From the NCBI GenBank assembly GCA_011947345.1, contig JAAVTG010000075.1:62001-126000 (forward strand): 64,000 nucleotides of DNA, given 5' to 3'. Of the stretch, positions 1 through 11,394 are shown in pieces. Under the pieces are notes generated by a model. That model did no database searches, was not told where the DNA came from, and worked only from the letters and a program-made list of their open reading frames with translations. The position numbers and the translations under genes are program-made. Within the stretch, counting starts at the first letter, position 1. The number at the start of each line of letters is the position of its first letter. Origin of the DNA: Phytophthora quininea. Its lineage: Eukaryota > Oomycota > Peronosporomycetes > Peronosporales > Peronosporaceae.

Positions 1-29
1 CTCCAGCTCAATCAAATGCGTGCCCGTAC

Positions 30-1723
30 ATGACCCACGAACAAGAACTGCTTACCGAGGTGCGTCCATTTTTCCAGCAACTGTGGATGCAGCAGAGCCA
101 ATTTCAACAAACGTCAAAGACTTTGCTTTGCCAGCGTGTCTCCTACGGCGTTCTGGTTTTCGAAGCCTTAAGGCCGTCAAGTAAGCAAAATCAGCATTGG
201 AATTCACGTGCGTCCGCATTGTGTGGCGGCATGGACGTACGTGGACCAGCGCTGTTTTATCCGTTCGATTGCCGTGAAAGTAGTAACTGGTACCGTCAAA
301 TTGTGCACTGTGATGCGCTTTTCATGAAGTTTGCAGCAGGGTCCAAGAAAGCAGAAGACGATGCTACCTTTTCAAAGAGGCTTTCTGCAGTGAGACCAGC
401 GAAGCAACTTCCCTGGAAAGACTTTGCAATACAGCGCCTACGAGTTTCTCATGCTGTGAAATGCAGTCGCGTATCTGAAGGATCTTTTGTTGGTGTGTTA
501 AACCAGGATGCGACTGAAATGGAGAAGGAGACGCGTGCTGTGTCTTTAATTTGCGTGGAGTCTAGACAACTGGAAGTTCTTCTAGGCAAGCCGAGTAGCT
601 ACGCTTTCGTTGGCAACGAAGACATTGTGCATGATATGAAAGCAAAGTTTGCACTAACTCGGACACCATGCGGAGATCGCACAGGAAACACTTCGACAGT
701 CCTGCAGGTTTCCTTTAGTAATCCGCGAGTGTTGCATAACGTACTTCACAATGTCGATCCTGACGGAAACGATGTGCTCGTTCCTTGCATTGGGTGCGAA
801 GGCGAGAACGAATTCAAAATGAATGCAGTGCAGGTCGAGATTGACGATATCGATAAGCCACGCCGACTGATTTTCTCTTATCGAGAGCGACACAACTATT
901 TCATTGATTGCGATTATCACGAGGTTCAATCCTTGCTGTTGCGTCGGAGTCATCTTCAAAAAGTTGACAATAGAGATGCGTCGGCAACGAGAACACTCGG
1001 AGCAAAGTGGACACACCGAGCAATTGCTTTATCGATTCGAGAGTGGAGGAGCTTGGCTGAGGTTGCCTCACAATTTCTGGTATTCCGCCAAAAATGGGAC
1101 GCTTTCGCTGAGTTTGGACGTGTGTCTGCCCGATCCGCTGCAGCAAGGGAGCGCAGTAGCTATGGGTGGCGATTCAGTAATGCTAAACAGTACAGAACAG
1201 AATTCAAGACAGCTACTTGATGGTGTCGTGAAATTCACCAGCAAACCACATCGATCCCGCGCAGGAAAATTGGAGGACCAACAAACGGTGAGCCAGCTTT
1301 TGGCGCGGCGCTTTGAGAAAATCAAGCTGCAATTCGTGTTGCTGCGAGCGATAGAGTGCTAGCAGGAGCATCCGCTTCGGTGTCTGAGTGGGTTAACATG
1401 ACACAGGAAGATTGGAGATCGCAAGAATTGCGTGGATTCTTGTTCTAGATGGGAAAGTGCTGGAAAAACTCGATAGCATTTATGCTGCGGCAACACAGCA
1501 AGCACGCAAATACTTCACTGCAGGCGACGATAGCGGGATTTCGGTACAGTTGAAGGAGATAGGGAAAGCAATGGGGAAAAGGATACACCACCGGTGGAAG
1601 TCGAGTCATTGCATCGCATACGAGCAGTGCGGTGGCGTCGACGAGGCAAAGATGCAACAAAAGCCGCGAAGGGAGAAGAAGCGAAATTCGCAGATGTCGC
1701 TGAGTGGTGGCGTCGATATTTAA
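30..1723 (+). CDS. Unrecognised protein, frame-shifted, possibly N-truncated
   Basis: I do not recognise this protein. A long frame starts at ATG 30, but the frame is also open upstream to the window edge, so the true start may lie outside. Protein-like sequence moves to a second frame at about 960-1020 (ending near 1345), a third at about 1345-1450, and a fourth ending at 1723. None of the joins has a plausible GT-AG intron, so these are single-base shifts. Joined, it would encode roughly 560 residues: a mostly globular beta-rich part, an aliphatic-rich segment near 1045-1140, and a basic Lys/Arg-rich tail after 1650. No signal peptide or membrane segment is evident. It could be a real gene with sequencing errors or a recent pseudogene. 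Confidence 0.5.
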
Positions 1724-1781
1724 TTCGTAAACAGGAGAGTAAGGCTGTAGAATAATACTTAGGATGTATCAACCGTAGACG

Positions 1782-3315
1782 TCAATAGTCAGGCGGCACA
1801 GGGTTGTTGCGGTCCTCTCGGCGCCATGGACGCTTCTTGAACACAACGTTCTCCATGAAGTCGCGACAAGTTATTTGTTCACTCTGCGGTGCCTTTGGAT
1901 TTACGCACGCGCAAGGTTTTACTCGGAGGAAGTAAGGCATGGACATTCGCCGCTCAGCTTCGGTGTCCACACAGATTGGTGGCACGCGGTGGAGCGGAGC
2001 GGAGATGAGACCACGCGTGAGCAGCCCCAACGTTTCTCCGGCAAAAACTGAGAACTGCAGCGGTGTGGCGTTTTCCTCCACATCCGCCCAAATCATGCGC
2101 TCCATATTCCACATCTGCAAGCCAGGTACCGTGGCCAACGGTGAGACCGTAACTAGCCCAAGATCAGCATGCACACCACACGAGTGGTCATTAGGATCCA
2201 CGGCAGCAGCTCTACTGTTAGCTTCGGGCGACTTGTTACGGTAGTTGTAGATCCGCAGTACTGAGGCGCCGTATTGGTAGCTCGTATCTCTTGGACCCTG
2301 AAAATCTGTAGTAGGACGTGTTCGACTGTCCAACAACTCTTCTAACACCCAGCGCTCGTCGATGTTCAGGACATTACACACTGCCTTCAAGCAGTCCCGT
2401 GCAATATCATCTAGTAATTCTAGCGGCGTCAGCAGGTCCTTTGCGAATTGCTTGTCCTCTTCACTGTCTTGAAATAAACAGGTGGCCACGGCGTGCCACT
2501 CGCAGCGATAGGAAGGCGAAGCTGCAAGTACTCTCGATTTTGATCCGAGCTGAAACCCACTCGCCGTCCACTCGATACCACCGGGTGCGACTTGAACAAA
2601 CTGTCGTCGTTGTTGTCTTCAATATTCTCACCGTTCTCTCTCTTGCTCACATCCACGTAATCGTTCCACCTTTCTTCCTTTGGCAGCTTCAATTGATCCA
2701 TCAACCAGCGCCGCACCTTCTCGAAGGCAACTGCAGGTATATGGGCCTGCTCCGGCGTCACCTCTAGCCTTGCAAACCCGAAGTTCTGCAGGTTCTGTAC
2801 GAATCTGCGGCGACTCAACGTTCTCGCAACGGAGTTCGTAGGTTCAGCTAGTGCTGCAGCACTCACTGCAAAGAACGGAGACTCGTAGGCGTCTCCACTG
2901 GGTAGTGGATGATGCAGCAGCGCCATGTTCCTCACCACCAATGCAAAATGAAGCACTGGAACTTGATCTGGCTCTGTAGTCGCGTACAGTCTTGCAGACA
3001 CGACGTTGAGCATTGCCAGGGGTACGGTGGGCTATACAACTCGTCGGCCGGTACTACAGCAAAGACACTGGAGCCTACGGGTAGTTTTAGAGCCTCTCGA
3101 AGTCCCACTTCCAAGTCCAGGAGGCTAGTACCCAGTGCATCTGATGATGGACGCTCGTACAGTAGTGGGAGCTGGATCTGCTGCGTGAAGACCTGGGATT
3201 CATAGTAGAACGTGCAGACGAGAGGCGGTCGACCAGAAATGGAGCGGAACAAGCTGCTGTTGTTGCCTACAGGCGGCGCAGAAGCTGGAGCGTCCTTGGA
3301 CGAACTGTGCCCCAT
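1782..3315 (-). CDS. 2-oxoglutarate/Fe(II)-dependent oxygenase (isopenicillin-N-synthase-like)
   Basis: Starts at ATG 3315 (MGHSSSK) and runs to the stop at 1782 across three frames, about 500 residues. The C-terminal third has the double-stranded beta-helix iron site of the 2OG-Fe(II) dioxygenase superfamily: the HxD pair as V-H-A-D (2162-2173), a distal His in L-H-R-V-P-P near 1985, and a 2-oxoglutarate-binding RxS type motif (R-R-M-S-M-P-Y) near 1945. The family uses 2-oxoglutarate and O2 to hydroxylate or desaturate small molecules or proteins; the substrate cannot be read from sequence. The frame changes near 3019-3022 (a C run on the coding strand one base short) and near 2490; neither has an intron. 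The stop lies about 60 bp from the end of the preceding plus-strand frame, so the two genes converge. Confidence 0.8.
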
Positions 3316-3428
3316 ACCAATATTGAGATTGTCAACAGTTTCAAAGATATTTTATTGTTGAAGCAGTACTATATTTTTGGCCGATGTGAATACCCATTGG
3401 TTTCAACGGACGGTTTTGTTGTTGTTCG

Positions 3429-5198
3429 ATGACAGCACACGCGTCAAGGCCACGTGACACCCAGATGCCCGCCATTCGGACCGTCATGATGGTGTGGGTG
3501 GCAGTCGGCTTGGGCCCGTTGTTTCTGCAGCTGAGAGGCTTCGCCAAGTTCGTGGCGCCGCACAAGATTTCCGAGCAGTTGGTGATTCCAATGGATGGTC
3601 TTTTGGAAAAGGAAAACGTGGAGATATTGTGTCCTGTACAGTCGATGTTTATTGCAGGCGCACGCTGGAGTATCGTGCCGACTCACTACTACCGAGGCAA
3701 ATACGGACTACTTTGTCACGTGGTTGGACCCCAATATAATGTACATGGGAATTATATTGTCGGTAATCATACGTCACCGAGCAATGGGTCTGCTGAAAGT
3801 TGTGAAGAACAGAGATATGATTTTCTAGGCAATTTTTATCACGGGAGTATTGGATACTATGCAATTTATGCCGAAGCTGTGGGCACCTATTGCGAGGTGG
3901 ATAAGCAAGCTCACATTGTGGTACAAGGTACTGGGACCTATGATATCAATGGTCCAAGACTAGCCAAGGATAGAGGAAGCGCATACTATCGGATGTCGTA
4001 TTGGTATATCGTCACGGGCATTACTTTTATATTGTTAAGACTCTTTACAATTCGACGAGGTTTCGTATCGTGCAGACGGTTTGCTAGACGCTGCGACCAA
4101 ATGGCAGAACCCGTTCGAGTCCAAGAAGCGGTTGTCTATGTCCAGGAAAGCTTGAGATTAACTGCTCACGGAGCAAAAATTTCCATCGCGTGGTGATACT
4201 TTTTCTGCTGCTGGACCAGGGAGTGATGACCGATTTCTTTTTGCTAAGCACCCAGGAAGGCTGGTTTGGGAGGGTACAGTCCATTTCGCTCGGTTACAAT
4301 TTATCCTCAGTGATGTCGATGTTGTTTGAAATGGTGGAAGTGAAGAAATGGTTAAGGAAGAAGTCGCAGTGTCAGATGAGGCGACTTCTGTTCAACTATG
4401 AGACCGCTTTGGTCGGTGAGTTCATTACTGCAGCTGTGCTACTGCATTATCTGACAGCACTCAGCAAGTCGAAACTCAAAGATAGCGAACCTGTTGCAGA
4501 AGCTGTATCCTATTATATCATGGGTTTGATGGGCCATGTCGTGATCGCGCTTGGCTGTTTATTTATCATTATTTCCACGCGAACATTGGGAGCGATTGGG
4601 TTCGTGTTGCTGAAATTGGCACGTTTCGTGTTTTGATGACGCCGTGCGCAGTTGACGACGCGTTAGGTGTGCGGAGCAAGTTGACATTGCTGAATGGGTA
4701 TATCTGGCATGAGGACAAACTTTTCTACAGGCCTAACGCGCTGAAAGCGTTTGGCCTGTACAAGCTCGTAGAAGACGATGGCGCGGAGTATATGGTGCAC
4801 GCAAAAATTCATTGGATCGCTGTTCCAAAACTTAATCTTGTGATTCTTGGAACCGTGTCAGATAATGGTGTTGAGTCGTGTCCAGAGCGCCCTTCATCTG
4901 GAGCAGTGAGCCTCTTCAACCGCGCACTTGGCTGTACAACCTTAGGAAATGGTCCTCCAAATTCAGTCACTCCGTTTGCCGGTAAGAGTTTCCTTTCCAT
5001 CTACTGATACATTTTCCAACTACGTGTGAACTCACCTTCATGATTATAGGTCCAGCATTAAACAGGATCAAAGTGCATCATCTTCAAAATGTTCGTCCAA
5101 TGCGGCATGATCAGGTGTCTCCACGGTCTCCAAGGTTTACTCCTCGATCTCCGAGAATTATTAAAGACGCAACCGATGTGGAGATCCAACAACTGTAG
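3429..5198 (+). CDS. Multipass membrane protein, oomycete family of unknown function
   Basis: ATG at 3429. The N-terminus has a hydrophobic segment (V-M-M-V-W-V-A-V-G-L), followed by an extracytoplasmic-looking Cys/Tyr-rich part, a second membrane segment near 4010-4050, then several more between 4190 and 4635, and a C-terminal cytoplasmic part. This layout resembles the multigene 'putative transmembrane protein' families of Phytophthora; no biochemical function is known to me. Two frame changes occur: at an A run (4175-4179) and a T run (4616-4617), each one base short of an uninterrupted frame. A clear intron lies at 4982-5049 (GTAAGAG ... TATAG, 68 bp), after which exon 2 (5050-5198) encodes a Ser/Pro/Arg-rich tail and stops at TAG 5196-5198. 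It is divergent from the oxygenase gene, with 113 bp between starts. Confidence 0.75.
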
Positions 5199-5384
5199 TG
5201 GTATGGCATAGAGTACTTTTTGTTGCCGCACGTTTTGATAAGCGATAATTATCTCACTGAAATGCATGACCGTGAGAGCGGTGGGAAGCTCTTCAAAACG
5301 CGGGAGATGTTACCCCGATACAATGTTTTCGCCAACAACCTCACACGCATAAACTCGACTGTGCACACGTCAGCTCTCTCGACA

Positions 5385-6440
5385 TTAATATTTTTGAGAA
5401 TGGAAGAGGTCATACCTTTCACCACCAATATGGCATCTAGCTTCGAATCGCACGTTCCCGTCATTATGTTCCTGCTCAGAGCTGACAAACCCAAGGACTG
5501 AGTTAGAGATGTTTAATCGATCGACTGCAAAAGAACTTACCTTTCAAGCGGTTGTCGCGGCGACGATCGTCTCCGCAGTAATATCCTTTTGGAAACCTGT
5601 CCACTCCACGACGACGGCAAATACTCTGTATGCTCCCACGAAGACCGCGAGCTTTCTACCCAGCCAAGAAAACGAACGTCAATATTTCAATACCAATCGA
5701 AGAAAGCCTTATCATCGCATACTGGTCGTTTCTTTCGCGGCGAAGACAATCGGTGAATGATGTCGTATAAATTCCTTGAGGAAGATAAATACTTGCTCTG
5801 ACAGTGCCAGTCCATCTCCCACGCTTTTAGCTGTCATCTTGGTAGCGTCGTCAGTCAAGAAGACACCCAATCTTGATATCTCGTCATTTTCTCACCTTGT
5901 CGATCGCATGGAATGACCCCACGCAGTTGATCACGAGCAGTAGCGCTTCCATACCACAAGAATCATCAGCGAAATCCCGATCTAACACTACAATATCTTA
6001 ACGTTAAGCATACGTGCAGAAGCAGCTTCCAGTAGCTGGAAGTGGATATGGTTGAGTGTCGCGAGCCACTGGAACGAATCTCGACAGCGAAACATCTCCA
6101 CCCTTCCCATTGCCTGTTGCACTTCCTCCTCCTGCGCTAACCTCCGCCTTAAAATTGCTCTCAATCGGCTTGGCGCTACCTCGCACTCATGGTCGAACAG
6201 AAAAACCCGCTCTTTGGGCTGTGGATCGCCCGCACTACGCGTCAGGAAGGCAGCAGCAACATGTAGAAGCACTTCCGTCTTGGGGCGTCACTCGGCCCAC
6301 AGAGCTCCACCACTTGTCGTGGTCGGTATCCAGATACTTTGCCGTCTTGTCTAGATGTAGCTACATCGAGGAATGACAACCCTGTCGAGAAGCTGTGTCG
6401 GCCGCCGCGCGAACAGGTCCAGCGCCGTCTCATCCAGCAT
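5385..6440 (-). CDS. XRCC2: XRCC2-like RecA-family DNA repair protein
   Basis: This gene is scattered over short frames and becomes visible only when they are read together on the minus strand. Order of similarity to XRCC2 (RAD51 paralogue of the BCDX2 recombination complex): N-terminal helix (M-L-D-E-T-A-L-D-L-F from ATG 6440); P-loop strand (V-V-E-L-C-G-P, about 6290-6310); the strand after the P-loop (V-F-L-F-D-H-E) with the LRxILxxRL helix; a Walker-B-like I-V-V-L-D near 5985; a G-S-F-H-A-I-D-K segment; and a C-terminal Y-L-P-x-x-W region. Two introns are visible: 5722-5656 (GTATGC ... GGGTAG, 67 bp) and 5540-5482 (GTAAGT ... CTAAC ... CAG, 59 bp). The stop is TAA at 5385-5387. Frame shifts occur near 6390, 6283, 5995 and 5900. 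The start at 6440 is the first conserved Met; ATG 6533 upstream in the same frame is an alternative. Nuclear homologous recombination is the inferred role. Confidence 0.65.
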
Positions 6441-6659
6441 AAGTGTGCCAAATTGAAAAATGTATCCATTCCATTGAACCTCTTTTCCGGAATATTCTTT
6501 TTCCGTGCTTTCGGTCCGTTCAGTTGGCGACATGCCGCCTACCCATCAGATGGAGGGCGCCGTGATGACTTCTGCGCCGCTGGAGATGCCTCTCCGCGGC
6601 CCCACGGACGCGTCGTCCCCCAACGACGCGGCTTTGCATGCAGCTTCCTCCCCTCCAAG
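6441..6659. promoter_or_regulatory. Short divergent intergenic region between XRCC2-like gene and TAF1
   Basis: Only 91 to 219 bp separate the likely start codons (minus-strand ATG 6440; plus-strand ATG 6532 or 6660), so the two divergent genes must share promoter space. The stretch 6532-6650 could itself encode a Met/Pro-rich N-terminus of TAF1 in a neighbouring frame. I see no convincing TATA box. Confidence 0.4.
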
Positions 6660-9600
6660 ATGCCGAGCTCTTCCGCGTCGCCAACGAGCGCTGCCTCGCC
6701 TCAAACGAATCCGCAAAGCCCCCGACCCGAGCCTGTGGACTTTGTGGCCTTGTACCAGCGATCTTCCAAGGATTCGGAGGTGTTTACGTCCCTGCGAGAG
6801 ATGACCAAAGAGCTGGAGGAGGTCACTGAGCAGCACAGGACCCAGCAGCAAGTGCAGAGCTCGACGGACGCCACGATGGCGAGGTTCGTCCCCGACCAGT
6901 TGCAGCAGCTGCTGACCACCAGGGACAGCGGAGGCGCCGAGACGGCTGCCGGGAAGGAGCAGAGCATGCAGTCCCATCCTCCGAGAGGTGCAGAGGCTAA
7001 GGGAAAGCCGATGCGGCGCTTCTTGGTGTCCTCAGCGACGCCGTTCGTTGCTATGGCGGCGACTAGTAAAATATCAGGTGAGGTGGAAGACGAGGAGGAA
7101 GATAATGACGCACAGTACCAAAAGGTGCAGCAGCTCCCTTGGGAGGAGAACATTATCTGGGGTATTGACTTTGCTGCGGCAGCAAAAGGTGAGAAGGAAG
7201 AGGAGACAGATGTAGTTGAAGTGGAAGATCCGTCGGGCAGTGTGACGGTTGTGCAGGGTCAAAAGAAGGACGGTATGAATCAGAGGAAGTCGTGGACTTC
7301 AGCTGCTGAGAAGAAGAATGTTGGGGCGTTTAGTTCTACGGGAGCTCAGACGTATAAAGAACTGCGAGCAGCGAGAGCGGCGGAGAGTAAGAGCGCGTCT
7401 GTAACGTCCGAGGGATTCAGTGGAGAAGCATTTGACATGAGAAAACCACGGCACTATCGATGGGAAATTGTGGACAACCGAAAGAGAAAGGAGAAACAAG
7501 ATGAGGGAGATGCTGTTTCAACGGAGACTGGTTCGATGGAGAATGGAGAACAGGAAAAACTGCCGTGTCCCCTGAACAAAGAGCTGCTGGATGACTCGTG
7601 GGTAGTGGCTATTGGATGGAAATCTACGCAGGATATGCCTCCAAGTAAGTTGATTTTGGACGACAATGACGCTTCTCTCATTTACTCCGTGTCTGAGATG
7701 GAAGACGTTCGCCCGACGCTGCGTATTCCTGAGCGAAAGTTGGGTGCTGCTGAGCAACGTCTAGCCCAGTTGGACAAACAACGCATTGAGAAGAAGCAAC
7801 GTATCGATGAGGTTATGGGTAATCTAGAGTTTGGCGAAGAAACAGCTGAGGGGCGTTTGGGTACTGAAGGCAGCGGCAAGAAATCGAAAGACACTCGTGT
7901 GGTCAAGAATATTGGTTACGTGCACCACTCGCTGCCGGCAATTGCTTTCGCTCACCAAGCCTGAGCTACCCAAAGCCAAATTGCGCGACTTTCACCGGCC
8001 GCGGGGCAAGTTTAAAATCAACGAGCAGCTGCTCTTCCAGCCTCCTCCTCCCGGAGCAGCCAAGTTGGCCCCGCAAGAAGATAGCGCCATGGTTACACAG
8101 ATCAAAAAGAGTTCGGACTTGAATCCGACTGCTGGCGGCAAACTCATTCTTATTGAGTACACTGAGCAACATCCGCCGATGCTCTCCAATCCGGGTATGG
8201 CTTCCCGCATACTTCACTATTGGCGACCCCCAGAGGATCCTTCTGCAAGTTTGGGTATACTGGGCAAGAAGAAAGCTCGCAAGAATCGACCAAAGCCACC
8301 TGATATGAAAATGGGCCAGGTTATTACACTTGGAGACCATGATGAGTCTCCCTTTGTGGGCGATATTCCTGCTGGACGAGTTGTCACATCACTGAACTCG
8401 AAACTATACAAAGTGCCGATTTTCCAGCACAAGGCAACTGTGCCGTTTGCAGCAAGCCCAGATGCGCGTGAGCGGAATCATTCTGATATTTTCCTGCTGT
8501 GTCGCTCGATAACAAGGGAAAGAAGGGTTCTGGAGCTTCTGGCGGGTTGGGAGCCCCTAAAACGACAGCTTATATCATGGAGCTCCCTGAGGTTTTCGTG
8601 GCTGGCCAAATAGAGCCCCAGATCGAAGTCCCCGCCCCCAACTCACGCAGTGCGAATGAGTTTATCCGCCCGTACATGTCGTTCCATATCCTCCGCCTTT
8701 TCAAGAAGGCAAGCGATGGTGAACGACTTAAGATTGAAGATATTGCGCGAGCATTCCCTAACCAGTCGGGAACTGCTATCCGCAAGCGTATGAAAGAAGT
8801 GGCAACGTTTGAACGTGGTGGTAATGATTCAGGTTGGTGGAAAAAGAAACCGGCATCCCAGCTTCAAAGTGAGGAAGAGATTCGTGCCAGCATTCCCCCT
8901 GAAAGCGTGTGTTTGTACGAGAGCATGATGTCAGGTCACAGGCGTCTATTAGATATCGGACTTACCAAGCAGTTTACGCCCACGGGGGTCAATGGTGCCA
9001 TTAATCACATGATTCGACGGCTTGAACTGCGCAAGGCTACACTAGTTCAGCGCCTTGTACCTCCCGACCTGGAGAGGCGCGCCCGTGAGAGAGCGCAGTC
9101 CGAGCTTTGGAAGAAGGACCCGGTAGTGCGAAAGCTTGAGAAGGATATTCAGGTTGCGCGTTATATTAACGAGCAGCTGCAGCTGACTCCGTGGAACTTG
9201 ACTAACAACTACGTGGAATGCCACCTACAAGGAAAGGGCTCTGGTATGCTTCAGCTCGGTGGTATTGGTGATCCCACTGGTCGTGGTGAAGGTTTCAGTT
9301 TTGTGCGCGTGCCGCAGTCGAGAGCCAAAAAGAAAGACGGCGAAGAAGATGCTGCTCCCTCTGCAGAGAGCAAGATTAGCGCCGAGACTGCGGCCGTACA
9401 GAAGGCTGTCGCAGCCGTCACAGGCACGACGGCAGATCTGCGTAAACTGAAGATGAAAGAGGCTGGCGACGTGCTGCGCAATCTTGGTTTGGCTGACGCA
9501 GACATCAAGAAACTGCGTCGATGGGATCGAATCCACATGGTTCGCGAACTGAGTAGTCGCCACCGCCCATGGTGTGGCTGGTAGCTTGAGCAAATTCGCC

Positions 9601-11319
9601 CGTGGTGCCCGCAAGTCGCTTTCGGCTCAGCAGCAAGAGTACCGTAAGAAATGCGACGTGATCTATGAGCGACAGATGGACGTGCTAAGTTCCACCAAGA
9701 CGTCGTTTCGTCAGATGAAGAGTCTGACGGGGATGACGAACTTGATGAACTTGGAGCTGATGTCGAGGCAGACATTTTGGGGGCACAGATACCAAACGCG
9801 GGCCCAAGAATTTGTTCCGTAGCGGAGGCGGAGGTCTCAACCGCTCTAAGGAGGTGCTTGCTGAGCGAGAAGACGCTGTAGAGCTCCGTCGTCTGATGGA
9901 AGAAATGAACGAAGACTCGGGCCCCAGCAAACCCCCGAGCGCTGTGCGTCGTCCTGATGTCGATACAAACGGACTGCGCAACCAACTACGAGCGAGTGGC
10001 ATTCGGGAAGGTGGCACTGGGGCTAGTGGCATCTCGTCTGCCCTTGGCGGACGATCGACCTTGATCTCACGAGGCGGGTCGGCAGTGTCATCCGCGCTAG
10101 CAACTCCGACGGGACAATTATCGCGTGCATCATCGCCGACTCACGGAAGTCGCACACCTGTTCCATCCGAGCCGCCAAGTGCGTCGAAACAAGTGCCAGG
10201 ACGCAAAGTACTCAAGCGCGTTGTGCGCACGATCGAGGAAGATGGTAGTGAGACGGTTAGAATCCAATTCATCGTGGATGACCAGCAGGTGGCTCGTTTC
10301 CGCGCCATGCAGCAGCGAAAGGAACGCCAGCAGAAGAGTGACGAGCGCAACCAAATACGCAAACGCAAACGCATGCTGGCGCTCGAAGACGACCCCGCGA
10401 ATCGCAGTCTACTTGACAAAGCCAAACGGCGCAAGCAACTGCAGGAAGAGCTGAAGCAGCTGCAGAAGAGTGAAACGCAGAACAAAGGCTACCAAGAGAT
10501 GCTGAAGAAAGGCGAATCTGCTGCTGGAAACGAGGAGGAAGTAGACGACGGGAGTGGCAAGGGCGTCATTCGATGCACCCAGTGCTTGCAGATTGGCCAC
10601 ATGCGCACGAACCGAAGCTGCCCCCTGTACATGGCGAATGATTCGAAGAAAGCAGGCGATAAGCAAGTGGACGCCAAGCTGAAGGCTAAAAAGCCTCGCC
10701 CGTGATCAGTAGTGTAGGCGATTCCAGCACTAAAATCACCGTAAACTTGTCTGAGCTGCGCGAGGGTGCGCGCAAGCATCATGCAGAGAAGAAGCGCAAG
10801 CGCGAGATGGAGGTTCGCGAGCAGGCCGAGCTGTACAAGCGGCCGTACGCGAAAGGCGTGACCAAGCAGAGCCGCTCGCGTATGCCCGTGGAGCACCTAA
10901 ACAACGTACTGCAGGTGGTGGTGCAGCGGCTGGTTGACATGCCGGAGAGCGAGCTTTTCCGCGCCCCTGTGGACGCAGCCACCGTGCGAGACTATTATTT
11001 GGTGGTGAAGCAGCCGATGGATCTGAGTTCGGTTCGCAAGAAGATCGAGGCCAAGGAGTACGACTCGATGCGCGAGTTTGTCAAGGACCTGGAGCTCATC
11101 GTCAACAACTCGCGCATGTACAACGGCGACCCCACCAAGTCGCTGATCACGGCCAACGCGCAGAAGGTTCTCCGACGTGCTCAAGACGAACTCGCCGCTG
11201 TGAATTCCGAAGGGTGCCTGACCCCACGACCCCCAATGCAGCTGCAACACTACAGTAAACCCAACAAAATATGCAGCATTTCACAAGTGCAAGCAAGCAA
11301 CGAGCCAAAAGCGAAATAA
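6660..11319 (+). CDS. TAF1: TFIID subunit TAF1 (bromodomain, zinc knuckle)
   Basis: Largest subunit of TFIID, the scaffold of the RNA polymerase II preinitiation complex; nuclear. Regions in order: acidic N-terminus with the H-Y-R-W-E-I-V-D block (about 7450); the conserved central TAF1 domain (DUF3591) from about 8500 to 9580, containing V-A-G-Q and E-V-P-A-P-N-S, G-D-P-T-G-R-G-E-G-F-S (about 9265-9300) and the R-W-D-R-I-H-M-V-R-E block; a CCHC-type zinc knuckle with G-H-M-R-T-N (10573-10632); and one C-terminal bromodomain (about 10880-11190) with the V-K-Q-P-M-D-L ZA-loop motif and an N-N-S-R-M-Y-N acetyl-lysine site. About 1,550 residues. The frame changes near 7945, 8500, 9555, 9705, 9800 and 10702, each by a single base with conserved sequence continuing. 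The start at 6660 is the in-frame ATG; ATG 6532 in the adjacent frame is an alternative. One bromodomain, unlike the two of animals. Confidence 0.9.
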
Positions 11320-11394
11320 TAAACAAAGCGTAGTAGGGAAATGTAGCCATCTCGAAAGTGTTTGTATCTTTTAGCATATTCTTCTTCTCCAAGA

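Noticed and set aside
3341..3565. Minus-strand genes opposite the membrane-protein gene
   Set aside because: They overlap conserved coding sequence on the plus strand and show no domain.
5199..5384. Extra gene between the membrane protein and the XRCC2-like gene
   Set aside because: Only a convergent 3' region; short frames without features.
6660..11319. Programmed ribosomal frameshifting to explain split genes
   Set aside because: Shifts are too many, lie in unrelated genes and lack a shared slippery motif with downstream structure.
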